64,000 bases of DNA from G965207335 sp965222825 (GCA_965222825.1 OZ244964.1:372001-436000), one strand, 5' to 3'; counted from the stretch's first letter, positions 25,430-35,406 are shown. Numbers and translations are program-made. Notes: generated from the letters alone by a model not told the origin.

Positions 25430-25784
25430 TTAAGTATTTAATAATATCATTTGACTCGTAAAGCCATTTATCCCCTGTTGCTAATTGTATTTGTAAGCAC
25501 GGCACTTGAATTTTGCCACCTTTGGTTAATAATTCTTGTTTAATATCTATTTCTTTAGCATCTTTATAATTTATATTTAATGCTAATTTATTGATATTTC
25601 TACGCACTTTAATGCAAAAAGGACAGGCATAAAATTGGTATAAATTTAGGTTTTTACATTCTAAGTTTACTTGCTCTTGTGTTTTATTATCTCTTATAAT
25701 TTTTTTAGGTTTAGTTAGATAATCAGCTAATATAATAGCTCTACCTAAGCCTTCTCTAAGAGTTTTTAGTAATATTTTTATCAT
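25410..25784 (-). CDS. Glutaredoxin-like protein, copy A
   Basis: A 124-residue protein. An N-terminal extension (LLKTLREGLGRAIILADYLTKPKKI) resembles a membrane-peripheral helix. It precedes a glutaredoxin/GST-N domain with CPFC (LYQFYACPFCIKVRRNINKL), GGKIQVPCLQI and WLYESNDIIKYL. This is a recognised gammaproteobacterial glutaredoxin type of about 120 residues. It overlaps folD by 29 nt upstream and copy B by 20 nt downstream, so the string folD-grx-grx-thiL is tightly packed. Confidence 0.88.
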   Translation of the reverse strand: MIKILLKTLREGLGRAIILADYLTKPKKIIRDNKTQEQVNLECKNLNLYQFYACPFCIKVRRNINKLALNINYKDAKEIDIKQELLTKGGKIQVPCLQIQLATGDKWLYESNDIIKYLNDKFKK

Positions 25785-26610
25785 ATTTTTTATAAACCAT
25801 TATAGTATTGGCCATCAAACTAGCAATAGTCATAGGTCCAACCCCATTTGGCACAGGCGTTATAAAACTAGCTTTTTTACTAACATTGGTAAAATCTACA
25901 TCCCCTACTATGCTATTATCATCCAAGCGATTAATACCAACATCAATAATAATACTATCCTTTTTTATCATATCTACACTTAGCATTTTAGCCTTGCCTA
26001 CTGCTATTACTATAATATCAGCATTTTTAGTAATATTTGCTAAATTTTTAGTTTTACTATTACAAATACTAACTGTTGCTTTGGCATTTAATAACTCAAG
26101 TGCCATAGGTTTGCCAACTATATTAGATGAGCCTATTACTACGGCATTTTTACCTACTAAATTTATATTATGCTGCTTTAATAAATACATAATACCTTTT
26201 GGCGTGCAAGGTCTTATGCCTTGTTTATTTTGCATAAGTAGCCCAATATTGTGTGGATGCAAGCCATCAACATCTTTTTCTATTTTGATAGTGGTTAATA
26301 CAATATTAGTGTTTAAGTGTTTAGGAAGTGGCAGTTGCACTAAAATACCGTGAATATCATCATTATTATTTAACTCATTTATTATCGCACAAAGTTGGCT
26401 TTGGCTAATATTCTCTGCCTTAGTGATTTTTCTTACATAAATACCTACTTTATTGCAAGCATTTATCTTATTTTTAACATAAACTAAGGATGCTGGATCA
26501 TTACCAACTAATACTACTGCTAAGCCCGGCTTCTTAGTAAATGTTTGTATTTCTATGCTAAGTTTATTTAGTAGTTTATTGGCTATTTTTTTACCATCTA
26601 TAATTGTCAT
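25756..26610 (-). CDS. folD: Bifunctional methylene-THF dehydrogenase/cyclohydrolase
   Basis: A 284-residue FolD with GLAVVLVGNDPASLVYVKNK, the catalytic-lysine YVKNK segment, GILVQLPLPKH, KDVDGLHPHNIG, PCTPKG, VVIGSSNIVGKPMALELL and VDFTNVSKKASFITPVPNGVGPMT. It interconverts 5,10-methylene- and 10-formyl-tetrahydrofolate. It overlaps kdsB by 4 nt. Confidence 0.97.
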   Translation of the reverse strand: MTIIDGKKIANKLLNKLSIEIQTFTKKPGLAVVLVGNDPASLVYVKNKINACNKVGIYVRKITKAENISQSQLCAIINELNNNDDIHGILVQLPLPKHLNTNIVLTTIKIEKDVDGLHPHNIGLLMQNKQGIRPCTPKGIMYLLKQHNINLVGKNAVVIGSSNIVGKPMALELLNAKATVSICNSKTKNLANITKNADIIVIAVGKAKMLSVDMIKKDSIIIDVGINRLDDNSIVGDVDFTNVSKKASFITPVPNGVGPMTIASLMANTIMVYKKYDKNITKNS

Positions 26611-27338
26611 CTTAGAATTTTTCTAACATTATCTAAATCTTCTTGGGTGTCAATACCGATGCCCGAGCTTGCTATTGCTACATCAGTATGAATTTTATGC
26701 CCTGCGTATAAAATACCTAATTGCTCTAATAATTCTACTTGTTCGTAATTACTGGTCTTAGTTTTAATATATTTTGCTAAAAACCCTGCTCTATAAGCAT
26801 AAATACCAATATGTTTATAACACAGTGTCAAATTAATATTACCATCTCTAAAATAAGGGATATTTGCCCTAGAAAAATAAAGTGCATTATTATATTTATC
26901 ACGCACTACTTTTACACAATTACTATTATAGTATTGCTTATTACTTTTAATATTTTCGCAAAGAGTAGCAATATTATAATTTTTATTGTTAAGATTATTT
27001 GCTACTTGATTGATTAGTTTAGCACCTAACATAGGCTCATCACCTTGTAGATTAACTATTATTTCATCATCTGCTATATTGTGTTTTGTTATTACTTCTG
27101 CTATTCTAGCACTACCTGATATATGTTTGTTGCTTGTAAGGCAAGTTTTAGCAGCAAAATTATCACAGGCATCAATTATTATCTTATTATCTGTGGCAAT
27201 GATTACCTCTTTTGCTAGGCTTTGTTTAGCGTTTTCATAAACTCTTTTTAAAACACTTTTACCGTTAATATCTTGTAATAATTTATTTTTTAATCTAGTT
27301 GAACTATATCTTGCTGGAATAATAACTATAAAAGGCAT
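26607..27338 (-). CDS. kdsB: CMP-KDO synthetase
   Basis: A 243-residue KdsB with VIIPARYSSTRLKNKLLQDINGK, IIATDNKIIIDACDNF, CLTSNKHISGSARIAEV and VNLQGDEPML. It activates 3-deoxy-manno-octulosonate with CTP for lipid A and core assembly. It is adjacent to ycaR and lpxK, the classic gammaproteobacterial lpxK-ycaR-kdsB order. Confidence 0.97.
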   Translation of the reverse strand: MPFIVIIPARYSSTRLKNKLLQDINGKSVLKRVYENAKQSLAKEVIIATDNKIIIDACDNFAAKTCLTSNKHISGSARIAEVITKHNIADDEIIVNLQGDEPMLGAKLINQVANNLNNKNYNIATLCENIKSNKQYYNSNCVKVVRDKYNNALYFSRANIPYFRDGNINLTLCYKHIGIYAYRAGFLAKYIKTKTSNYEQVELLEQLGILYAGHKIHTDVAIASSGIGIDTQEDLDNVRKILR

Positions 27339-27339
27339 A

Positions 27340-27504
27340 TTATTTATTTATTTCTTTTGCTTCTTCTAGCAATAATACAGCAATATCATCAACAATAGCA
27401 TAAGCAAGACTACACGGCTCACAAATTAACTCATTATCTTTTTCATAAAGTGTCTGTTTGCATTTAGGGCATACTAACATAGCCAATAAATCTTTATCTA
27501 TCAT
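27340..27504 (-). CDS. ycaR: Trm112/YcaR-type small zinc-ribbon protein
   Basis: A 54-residue protein read directly from the minus strand, starting at 27504: MIDKDLLAMLVCPKCKQTLY, then LICEPCSLAYAIVDDIAVLL. The CPKC ... CEPC pairs form a zinc ribbon as in the Trm112/UPF0434 family, of which YcaR is the short bacterial version. It overlaps the lpxK 3' end by 11 nt and lies 1 nt before kdsB. Confidence 0.92.
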   Translation of the reverse strand: MIDKDLLAMLVCPKCKQTLYEKDNELICEPCSLAYAIVDDIAVLLLEEAKEINK

Positions 27505-28489
27505 TTAGTTTTTTATTTATAACATCAAAAAAAGCATCATCTAATTTAACTTTTATTGCTAAATACCACATATTTTTTGCAACAAAAGATGAGCATTTTA
27601 CCGCATCTTTATGAGTCATCAATAATGGATATTGCCTCATAGTATCAAAATCTGTTATTTTAAATAAATAATGGTCAGTAAAACTCTTAGTTATTATATT
27701 GAAACCCAAGTATCTAAGTTGGTCAAAAAAATTATCAGGCTTAGCAATAGCAGTTATTGCGTAAAATTTATCACTTACTGATAATATTTCTGTTATTGTT
27801 TTAGTTTTTTTTGTTATTACATTAACAAAGTTTAACACTTCAAAGTTCATATTAAACATTTTATTTAAGTATTTATCTAAACTATTATTATGGTAATTAG
27901 CGTATATTTTGTGGTTGTATACTAAAATATCAGTATTATTTAATCTATTTAGTCGCTCTCTTAATATTCCAGATGGTAACAAAAAACCATTACCAATACC
28001 AGATATATTATCAATAACTGCTATCTCAATATCTCTATCCATAGCATAATGTTGTAAGCCGTCATCACTAATTATTACATCAACTCCTTGTTTTATTACT
28101 GCATTAACAGCAGCAGGTCTATTTTTATTTACCGCTACTATGGCATTAGTTGTTATTGCTATTAGTTTTGGCTCATCACCTGATAAGCTAACATCAGTAT
28201 TAGCATCAACTAACAAAGTCCCCTTGCTGTGCTTACCTTTATATCCCCTTGATACTACTGCTACTATTAAGTTTTGTTTTTGCAAGTATTTAACAATAGC
28301 AATTACTAATGGGGTTTTGCCACTACCACCTACTGTAATATTACCAACAACTATAACAGGTTTGCTAAAATGAATAGTTTTTTTAAACCCTATTTTATAA
28401 AAATACCTACGAATTATAACAATAATAGCAAATATTAAACTCAGTGGCAATAATAGTATTTGCCATAATTTTAATTTATTATGCATCAA
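27494..28489 (-). CDS. lpxK: Tetraacyldisaccharide 4'-kinase
   Basis: A 331-residue LpxK. An N-terminal membrane anchor (WQILLLPLSLIFAIIVIIRR) is followed by Walker A GNITVGGSGKTPLVIAIV, then VVSRGYKGK, SGDEPKLIA, DVIISDDGLQHYAMDRDIEI and RERLNRLNNTDI. It phosphorylates the lipid A precursor at the 4' position on the inner membrane. Two in-frame ATGs stand at its start, and the first is used here. It is the first gene of lpxK-ycaR-kdsB-folD-grx-grx-thiL on the minus strand. Confidence 0.96.
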   Translation of the reverse strand: MMHNKLKLWQILLLPLSLIFAIIVIIRRYFYKIGFKKTIHFSKPVIVVGNITVGGSGKTPLVIAIVKYLQKQNLIVAVVSRGYKGKHSKGTLLVDANTDVSLSGDEPKLIAITTNAIVAVNKNRPAAVNAVIKQGVDVIISDDGLQHYAMDRDIEIAVIDNISGIGNGFLLPSGILRERLNRLNNTDILVYNHKIYANYHNNSLDKYLNKMFNMNFEVLNFVNVITKKTKTITEILSVSDKFYAITAIAKPDNFFDQLRYLGFNIITKSFTDHYLFKITDFDTMRQYPLLMTHKDAVKCSSFVAKNMWYLAIKVKLDDAFFDVINKKLNDR

Positions 28490-28592
28490 TGAACTAAGAT
28501 TAAATAATTATTGTGTTTTTGCATCAAATATTTTCATAGTTGCTATTATTAAACTATAATTTAGTAGTGTTGCAATTCTACCATAAAATATT

Positions 28593-29834
28593 ATGCTATC
28601 AACAGAATTAAAAATAGCCCTTTCTTATATAAAAAATACCAGAGGTAATAGTTACACTTCTTTGGTATCTAATATTTCAATTATAGGGTTAATTATTAGC
28701 ATAATATCATTAATAACTGTTTTATCGGTTATGAATGGGCTACAACAAGAATTAAAAACTAGAATTTTAAGTGCTATATCACACGCTTATATTACTAATT
28801 ATGATGGAAAAATAGCAAATTATAAAGCCTTAATTACTAAATTAGAAAACAATAAACAAATACAAGCAATATCACCATATATTGAGCAATACGCACTACT
28901 TAATAATAATAAAAATTCAATAGGTGCTATTATCCGTGGCATAGATAATAAGTTAGAGCCCAAAACATCAAAATTGTTAAAGCATATTAAATACGGCACT
29001 AACTCTATAAATAACAATAAACCACAGGTAATAATAGGCTTAGGATTAGCAACAGAATTAGCTATAAGCATAGGCGATAAAATCATAATCTTAACACCAA
29101 ATATCAATAACTCTATAACTGCCATAATTCCTAAATTTAAACCATTTGAAGTAGTTGGTATTTTTGATATTGGTATTAAAGAATATAATAATTCTTTACT
29201 ATTAATGTCAATCAATATGGCACAAAAATTATATAATATGGATGGCTATATTAGTGGTTTAAGACTAAAGTTTTATGATGTATTTAGTGCAAAACAAATC
29301 ACTAGCGAACTATATAAACAACTTGGTGATAAGTATTATGCTATTAGTTGGCAGGATGAGAAAAGTAATTTATTAACAGCTCTTACCCTAGAAAAAAATA
29401 TGATAGCAATTATTTTATTTTTTATCATTGCAATATCATCTTTTAATTTAGTATCAATGATGGTAATGGCAGTGGTTGATAAAAAAACCGATATTGCAAT
29501 TTTAAGAACAATAGGTATGACACCGTTTAGCATCATGAAGATATTTTTCTATCAAAGTTTAATATCTGGTATCATAGGCATAATAATTGGTGTTATATTA
29601 GGAGTTTTGCTTAGTTTTAATATTGAGTCTGTAGTATTATTTTTAGAGCAATTATTTAATTTTCAATTATTTCCAAAAGATATTTTCTATATTAATAATT
29701 TACCATCAGAAGTGCAAGTTTTTGATGTGTTATTAGTAACTATTGTAGCATTTGTATTAACTATATTGTCTGCCATATACCCTGCTTATAAGGCAAGTAA
29801 AACTAAAATTACAGAAGCAATTAAATATGACTAA
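28593..29834 (+). CDS. lolC: Lipoprotein-releasing ABC transporter permease LolC/LolE
   Basis: A 413-residue MacB-type permease: one N-terminal transmembrane helix (IIGLIISIISLITVLSVMNG), a large periplasmic domain, and three C-terminal helices (IILFFIIAISSFNLVSMM, then two more). It contains DKKTDIAILRTIGMTPFSIMKIFF and TILSAIYPAYKASKTK. It releases outer-membrane lipoproteins from the inner membrane with LolD. Only one permease gene is present, so it may act as a homodimer (LolF-like). It overlaps lolD by 8 nt. Confidence 0.93.
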   Translation: MLSTELKIALSYIKNTRGNSYTSLVSNISIIGLIISIISLITVLSVMNGLQQELKTRILSAISHAYITNYDGKIANYKALITKLENNKQIQAISPYIEQYALLNNNKNSIGAIIRGIDNKLEPKTSKLLKHIKYGTNSINNNKPQVIIGLGLATELAISIGDKIIILTPNINNSITAIIPKFKPFEVVGIFDIGIKEYNNSLLLMSINMAQKLYNMDGYISGLRLKFYDVFSAKQITSELYKQLGDKYYAISWQDEKSNLLTALTLEKNMIAIILFFIIAISSFNLVSMMVMAVVDKKTDIAILRTIGMTPFSIMKIFFYQSLISGIIGIIIGVILGVLLSFNIESVVLFLEQLFNFQLFPKDIFYINNLPSEVQVFDVLLVTIVAFVLTILSAIYPAYKASKTKITEAIKYD

Positions 29835-30471
29835 TAACATTATAGAATGCAATAGTGTTGATTATTACTACAATAGCGATTATAAAATACTAGATAATTT
29901 TAACTTAATGGTAGCCACAGGGGAAAAAGTAGCAATACTGGGCAAGTCTGGCACTGGAAAGTCAACTTTACTTAATTTATTAGCTGGACTAGATAATACT
30001 AAGTCTGGCAGTATTACTGTTAATAATTATAAATTAGATACTTTATCTGAAACTAAAAAGAGTTTATTTAGACAACAAAATATAGGTTTTATTTATCAAT
30101 TTCATTATTTATTGCCTGATTTTAATATCCTCGATAATATAGCTATGCCCTTACTTATAAAAAAAGGTAATAATAAGGCTTATGATAAGGCAAAACAATT
30201 ATTAGTAAACTTAGACTTAACATATTTAACTAACAAAAAGCCTAATCAACTATCAGGCGGTGAAAGTCAAAGAGTAGCGATTGCTAGGGCAATAATCACC
30301 AAACCGCCTTGTATTTTTGCTGATGAGCCAACAGGAAATATTGATAATTATAATGCCCAAAAAATAATAAAAATGTTATTAGAATTGAATAAAAATTATA
30401 ATACCACCATAGTATTAGTAACCCACGATAAAGATATAGCACGGCAAATGGATTACACGATATATTTATAA
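29827..30471 (+). CDS. lolD: Lipoprotein-releasing ABC ATPase LolD
   Basis: A 214-residue ABC ATPase with Walker A GKSGTGKSTLLNLLAGLD, Q-loop FIYQFHYLLPDF, signature LSGGESQRVAIARAI, Walker B IFADEPTGNID and the H-loop VTHD. The YQFHYLLP context is typical of LolD. It pairs with the permease upstream and is followed by a possible terminator. Confidence 0.95.
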   Translation: MTNNIIECNSVDYYYNSDYKILDNFNLMVATGEKVAILGKSGTGKSTLLNLLAGLDNTKSGSITVNNYKLDTLSETKKSLFRQQNIGFIYQFHYLLPDFNILDNIAMPLLIKKGNNKAYDKAKQLLVNLDLTYLTNKKPNQLSGGESQRVAIARAIITKPPCIFADEPTGNIDNYNAQKIIKMLLELNKNYNTTIVLVTHDKDIARQMDYTIYL

Positions 30472-30507
30472 GATTATTACTCTGAAAATAACTAATGTTC
30501 ACAAAAT

Positions 30508-30558
30508 AAATACCTGACATCAAAACAAGCACATAAAACATCAGCGGGTATTTTTTTT
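30508..30558 (+). terminator. Possible terminator after lolD
   Basis: AAATACCTGA (30508-30517) can pair with TCAGCGGGTATTT (from 30541) with a small bulge and a 23-nt loop, followed by a run of T's to 30558. The long loop makes this only moderately convincing. Confidence 0.45.
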
Positions 30559-30600
30559 ATTTGTGTTAAAATAGCACTATTATTAGTATATTAATTCATT

Positions 30601-30866
30601 ATGAGCACAATGATTACTGAGGTTTACGATGCTTTTATTGCATCAGGTGCACCAGAAGATAAGGCTAGAAAGGCAGCTGATATTTTATCTAATGAACAAG
30701 TGGCAACTAAGCAGGATTTACTACAAACAGAAAACGCCTAGAAAAACGCCTAGATTGGATGATTGGTTTTATTATTATAGCAGGCGGTGCTGGATTTGCT
30801 TATATACTCAATTCTATTAACAATAACCACGATTTATTAAACACTATTATTAGTAAATTAAGTTAA
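30601..30866 (+). pseudogene. Frameshifted small coiled-coil/TM protein (DUF1640-like)
   Basis: ATG 30601 encodes 46 residues (YDAFIASGAPEDKARKAADI, then NEQVATKQDLLQTENA) before a stop at 30739. In another frame the DNA continues LEKRLDWMIGFIIIAGGAGF-AYILNS and so on to 30866, a membrane anchor. Adding one C in the run gcctag at 30736-30741 would join the two as NA-LEKRLDWM. Small proteins of this layout (helical N-terminus, ATK.DL motif, C-terminal helix) are common DUF1640-like genes in proteobacteria. It appears broken by a 1-nt deletion, unless this is a sequencing error. Confidence 0.7.
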
Positions 30867-30868
30867 AG

Positions 30869-31522
30869 CTAATCTAACTTAGTATTTATAGAAAAATCTT
30901 TTAGCCATTTTTGATGTATTTTATAATCTACCATAATACTTTTAACTAAATGCCAAAAATCTTGGGAGTGATTTTTATAAATAATATGACATAACTCGTG
31001 GATAATTACATATTGTATGCTACTAATTGGTGCTTGTAGTAGCATATAGTTTAAGTTTATATTATTATCAGCACTGCAAGAGCCCCAAATAGTTTTTTGA
31101 TTTTTGATGGTTAATCTATGGTAAGGTAAATTATATTTTTTAGCATAGTATTTAATTATAGGCACTGCTATCTTAAAAAACTCTTGTTTATACCAATTAT
31201 TAAAAATATATATTTTGTCTATTTGTTGTTGCTCATCTAAATAAAAATTTTTACCATTAAAAACTAATTTCTCTGCTAAATTTTTAGCAATTATTAATTT
31301 ATATTTAACTCCCAAATAATAAAACTCATTATAAGTATTATTTGCTAATCTTTTACTAATATTTTGTCTGGTTTTATCAATCCAATTAGTTTTTCTAGCA
31401 ATAAAATTATCTATTTTATTAACTCCCATAGCAAATGGTGCTCGCACAATTAACTCTGCTTTATCGTTAATTTGTATAGCTAGGGTCCTACGATTAGTGC
31501 GAATTAACTTATACTCTATCAT
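30869..31522 (-). CDS. YgjP-like M48-type metallopeptidase domain protein
   Basis: A 217-residue DUF45/YgjP protein. The zinc motif HELCHIIYKNHSQDFW (HExxH plus the downstream H) and KTIWGSCSADNNINLNYML are the family signature. The N-terminal RTNRRTLAIQINDKAELIVRAP is typical too. It is predicted to be cytoplasmic, and the physiological substrate is unclear. It is followed by purL on the same strand, with the GC-rich palindrome in the 32-nt gap. Confidence 0.9.
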   Translation of the reverse strand: MIEYKLIRTNRRTLAIQINDKAELIVRAPFAMGVNKIDNFIARKTNWIDKTRQNISKRLANNTYNEFYYLGVKYKLIIAKNLAEKLVFNGKNFYLDEQQQIDKIYIFNNWYKQEFFKIAVPIIKYYAKKYNLPYHRLTIKNQKTIWGSCSADNNINLNYMLLQAPISSIQYVIIHELCHIIYKNHSQDFWHLVKSIMVDYKIHQKWLKDFSINTKLD

Positions 31523-31535
31523 TTATTTTTTTATG

Positions 31536-31554
31536 CCACGAGCAAGGCCCGTGG
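31536..31554. repeat. GC-rich REP-like palindrome (copy b)
   Basis: CCACGAGC / AAG / GCCCGTGG: the same element as at 20165-20187 with one A.C mismatch in the stem, sitting immediately next to the purL stop codon. Confidence 0.75.
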
Positions 31555-34500
31555 TTAATCAAGGTGCTTTCTAGCGTTTAAAAACATTTTAATCCACGGC
31601 GAGTATTCACCCCAGTCCTTAGGATGATATGAGTTTTGCACACTTCTAAATACTCTCTCGGGGTGTGGCATCATAATTGTTACTTGTCCAGTTCCATTAA
31701 CAACCCCTGCTACTGCACTATCAGAGCCATTAGGATTATTGGGATATTTACTGGCATCTAAACCACTGTGGTCAACATATTTTAGGGCAAAATTATCAAT
31801 ACTTTTATTATCCTTAAATACTGCCCTGCCCTCACTATGTGCTATAGCAATAGGTAGTATTGAGCCTGCCATATCTGAGAAAAATATTGATTTTGATTTT
31901 TGCACTTTAACAGATGAAAATCTTGCTTCAAATTGCTCAGATTTATTACAAATAAATTTAGGGAAATTTTCACTAGCAGGGATAATTTCTACTAAATTTG
32001 ATAACATTTGACAACCATTACAAACCCCTAAGGTAAAATTATCATCTCTTATAAAAAACTTAGCAAACTCATCTTTTGCCAAAGGACTGTATAAAATAGA
32101 ACTTGCCCATCCTCGCCCTGCACCCAAAACATCACCATAAGAAAAACCACCACAGGCAACCAAGCCGTTAAAATTATTTAAACTGACATTACCTAATAAA
32201 ATATCACTCATATGAACATCAACAGCATCAAAACCTACCTTATTAAAGGCAGCTGCCATTTCTATTTGCCCGTTTATACCTTGTTCTCGCAATATTGCAA
32301 CCCTAGGCTTAATACCTTTGTTAATATAAGGTATGGTTAATTTACTAACATCAAAACTTAACTTAATTTTTAAACCATTAGTATTATCTAAAATGCTATC
32401 ATATTCTTGTTGGACACATTCTGGATTATCTCTTAGTCTTGCTATTTCATAAGAGGTGCTACTCCATTTTTGTTGTAAAATTGCACGATTAGCGTTAAAC
32501 ATTAACTTATCATTATGATAAATATTTATATCATCGCTGTTATTTATCTTAGCAATAGTCCTAGTTGCATCTTTTAGTCCTGCTTTGGTTAATTGTGCTA
32601 AAACTTGGGACTTATTAGCATTATTTATTTGAATTACACAGCCTAATTCTTCATTAAATAAATCATTTAATAAATTATTTTTACTATAAATATCAACTCC
32701 ACAATGTGAAGCAAATGCCATTTCTAATAAACTAATTAAAAAACCACCATCCGAGCGGTCATGATAACTATTTATTAACCCAGTATTATTAAGTTTATTA
32801 ATAATTGTAAAGAATTTTTTAAATATTTTAGCATCATCTAAGTCAGGGGCAATATCACTTGTAGCATTATAAACTTGTGCTAAGGCTGAGCCTCCTAAAC
32901 GATTTTTACCAAAGCCTAAGTCAATTAATAATAATTCACTATCTATATTAGTATCTAGCACTGGGGTTTGTTGTTTTCTAACATCGGCTATTTTACTAAA
33001 TGCACTAATAATTAAAGAAAGTGGTGCTACTACTTGTTTATTAGTGCCGTTATCATTCCAAGTGCTTTTCATAGATAAAGAATCTTTGCCAACAGGTATA
33101 GTTAAACCTAGTTCGGGGCATAACTTCATAGCTATAGTTTTTACTGCTTGAAATAATTTATAGTCTTCGTCATTACTACCGCTAGCACACATCCAATTAG
33201 CTGATAGGCTAATATCACTAATATCATCAATAACCACAGCCATTAGATTAGTTAGTGCTTCGCCAATAGCCATTCTAGCTGATGCCTTAGCATTACATAT
33301 AGCAAGTGGAGCTTTTTCGCCTATCGCCATTGCTTCACCTTTAAAACCATTATAATCATTAATAGATATAGCACAATCGGCAACTGGTGTTTGCCATTTA
33401 CCCACCATTTGCTCTCTAGCAACTAAACCTGTTACTGTTCTATCGCCTATGGTAATTAAAAAATTTTTACTAGCAACGCTTGGTAGGCTAAGCACCTTAT
33501 AAATTGCATCATCTAAGGCAATACTATTTGTATTAAACTTTGCTAGTTTTGTATTACTAGATATAATATTTTTTATAGTTTTTGGAGTATTTCCTAATAG
33601 CACTGCCATAGGCATATTTATAGGTTTGTTATTAAACAAACTATCGGCTAATACTAATTGTTGCTCAGCCGTTGTTTGTCCTAATATTGCAAATGGAGCT
33701 CGCTCTCGTTTACAAATAGCACTAAAAACATCAATATTATCTTGACTAATTGCTAGCACATATCGCTCTTGAGATTCATTACACCAAATCTCCATAGGTG
33801 AGAGTTGTTTATCATCACAGGGTATATCTCTTAGATTAAATATTGCCCCTTTATTGCTATCATTTATTAGCTCTGGTAGTGCATTTGATAAACCACCAGC
33901 ACCTACATCGTGAATTGATATAATTGGATTGTCATCTCCCATATTAGCACAACTATCTATTACCTCTTGGCAACGCCTTTGCATCTCTGGATTTGAGCGT
34001 TGCACTGAGGCAAAATCCAGTGCTTCACTTTGTGAGCCACTATCAATACTAGAGGCTGCACCACCACCTAAGCCTATTAACATTGCAGGACCACCCAGAA
34101 CAATAATTTGACTAGCAACGGGAATATTATCTTTTTGAATATGTTTACTTTGAATATGACCTAAACCCCCTGCTAGCATTATTGGTTTATGATAGCCACG
34201 CACTTCACTACCAACTTTTTGCAAATAAGTGCGAAAATAACCACAAATATTGGGCCTACCAAACTCATTATTAAAACTAGCAGCACCAACTGGTGCTTCA
34301 ATAATAATATCTAATGCTGATTTTATTTGCTTGGGTTTACCATAATCAAACTCCCACGATTGTTTGGCGTTATCAATATTTAGATTAGACAGTGAGAAAC
34401 CACACAAACCAACCTTAGCCTTAGAGCCTCTGCCTGTTGCCCCTTCATCTCTTATCTCACCACCTGATCCAGTAGCAGAGCCTGAGAATGGCTCAATGGC

Positions 34501-35406
34501 AGTGGGATGGTTATGGGTTTCTACTTTTATTAAAATATTTCTTTTTTCAATATTTTCTTGGTATAAATTATCACTATTTGGATAAAATCTAGCACCACTA
34601 AAACCCTCCATTACCGCTGAATTATCACTATAAACTGATAATAATCCCTCTGGGTTTTGCTTATAAGTATTTTTTATCATTGTAAATAATGACAAATCTT
34701 GCTTTTTATCGTCAATTATCCAGTTTGCATTAAAAATTTTATGCCGACAATGCTCAGAATTAGCTTGGGCAAACATCATTAACTCTACATCGCTTGGATT
34801 TCTTTTAAGTTTGCTAAAACTAGTAAATAAATAATCAATTTCATTATTATTTAATGCTAAGCCTAGTTTAATATTTGCTTGGTTTAGGGCAGTTTTACCA
34901 TTATCTAAGATATTTATATTTACTACCTGTTTAGGATGATACTCATTAAACATCAGCCTTGCATCATCCTCACTAGCTAACTCTATCTCAGTCATTTTAT
35001 CCATAATAATAGCTAAAATAGCTAATTTATTGCTAATAACTTTATCAAAATGATAAATAATGCCTCTTTCAACACGATTAACAGTCTCTAGTCCACATAA
35101 ATGGACAATATCAGTAGCTTTTGATGACCAGGGCGATATAGTGCCAAGTCTGGGGATAATAATTAGGATATTTTTAGTATTTTTTAGTATTTTATCTTGA
35201 TAAGTTAGCAATGTTTCTAACTTATTTATTTCATTATTACTTAGGGCAATATCACTACTAACAAAATGCACAAATTCAGCTGTTAGTAAAATATTATTAA
35301 TCTCAGCATTTGATAGTTTTTTATTAAGATTTTGTTGTCTAAAATAACTTATAGCTTTGGTATTTTTAAAAATTGTTATCATTTTTTTATAACTAACGAG
35401 GTTCAA
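31555..35406 (-). CDS. purL: Phosphoribosylformylglycinamidine synthase (large, single chain)
   Basis: A 1283-residue PurL of the fused gammaproteobacterial type. The N-terminal PurS-like part is followed by the synthetase domains (FAQANSEHCRHKIFNANW, ETHNHPTAIEPFSGSATGSGGEIRDEG, GGAASSIDSGSQSEALDFAS, DVGAGGLSNALPEL). A C-terminal glutaminase carries the nucleophile Cys in LGVCNGCQMLSNL and the His-Glu of MMPHPERVFR. It makes FGAM from FGAR and glutamine in purine synthesis. It is a stand-alone gene. Confidence 0.98.
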   Translation of the reverse strand: MNLVSYKKMITIFKNTKAISYFRQQNLNKKLSNAEINNILLTAEFVHFVSSDIALSNNEINKLETLLTYQDKILKNTKNILIIIPRLGTISPWSSKATDIVHLCGLETVNRVERGIIYHFDKVISNKLAILAIIMDKMTEIELASEDDARLMFNEYHPKQVVNINILDNGKTALNQANIKLGLALNNNEIDYLFTSFSKLKRNPSDVELMMFAQANSEHCRHKIFNANWIIDDKKQDLSLFTMIKNTYKQNPEGLLSVYSDNSAVMEGFSGARFYPNSDNLYQENIEKRNILIKVETHNHPTAIEPFSGSATGSGGEIRDEGATGRGSKAKVGLCGFSLSNLNIDNAKQSWEFDYGKPKQIKSALDIIIEAPVGAASFNNEFGRPNICGYFRTYLQKVGSEVRGYHKPIMLAGGLGHIQSKHIQKDNIPVASQIIVLGGPAMLIGLGGGAASSIDSGSQSEALDFASVQRSNPEMQRRCQEVIDSCANMGDDNPIISIHDVGAGGLSNALPELINDSNKGAIFNLRDIPCDDKQLSPMEIWCNESQERYVLAISQDNIDVFSAICKRERAPFAILGQTTAEQQLVLADSLFNNKPINMPMAVLLGNTPKTIKNIISSNTKLAKFNTNSIALDDAIYKVLSLPSVASKNFLITIGDRTVTGLVAREQMVGKWQTPVADCAISINDYNGFKGEAMAIGEKAPLAICNAKASARMAIGEALTNLMAVVIDDISDISLSANWMCASGSNDEDYKLFQAVKTIAMKLCPELGLTIPVGKDSLSMKSTWNDNGTNKQVVAPLSLIISAFSKIADVRKQQTPVLDTNIDSELLLIDLGFGKNRLGGSALAQVYNATSDIAPDLDDAKIFKKFFTIINKLNNTGLINSYHDRSDGGFLISLLEMAFASHCGVDIYSKNNLLNDLFNEELGCVIQINNANKSQVLAQLTKAGLKDATRTIAKINNSDDINIYHNDKLMFNANRAILQQKWSSTSYEIARLRDNPECVQQEYDSILDNTNGLKIKLSFDVSKLTIPYINKGIKPRVAILREQGINGQIEMAAAFNKVGFDAVDVHMSDILLGNVSLNNFNGLVACGGFSYGDVLGAGRGWASSILYSPLAKDEFAKFFIRDDNFTLGVCNGCQMLSNLVEIIPASENFPKFICNKSEQFEARFSSVKVQKSKSIFFSDMAGSILPIAIAHSEGRAVFKDNKSIDNFALKYVDHSGLDASKYPNNPNGSDSAVAGVVNGTGQVTIMMPHPERVFRSVQNSYHPKDWGEYSPWIKMFLNARKHLD

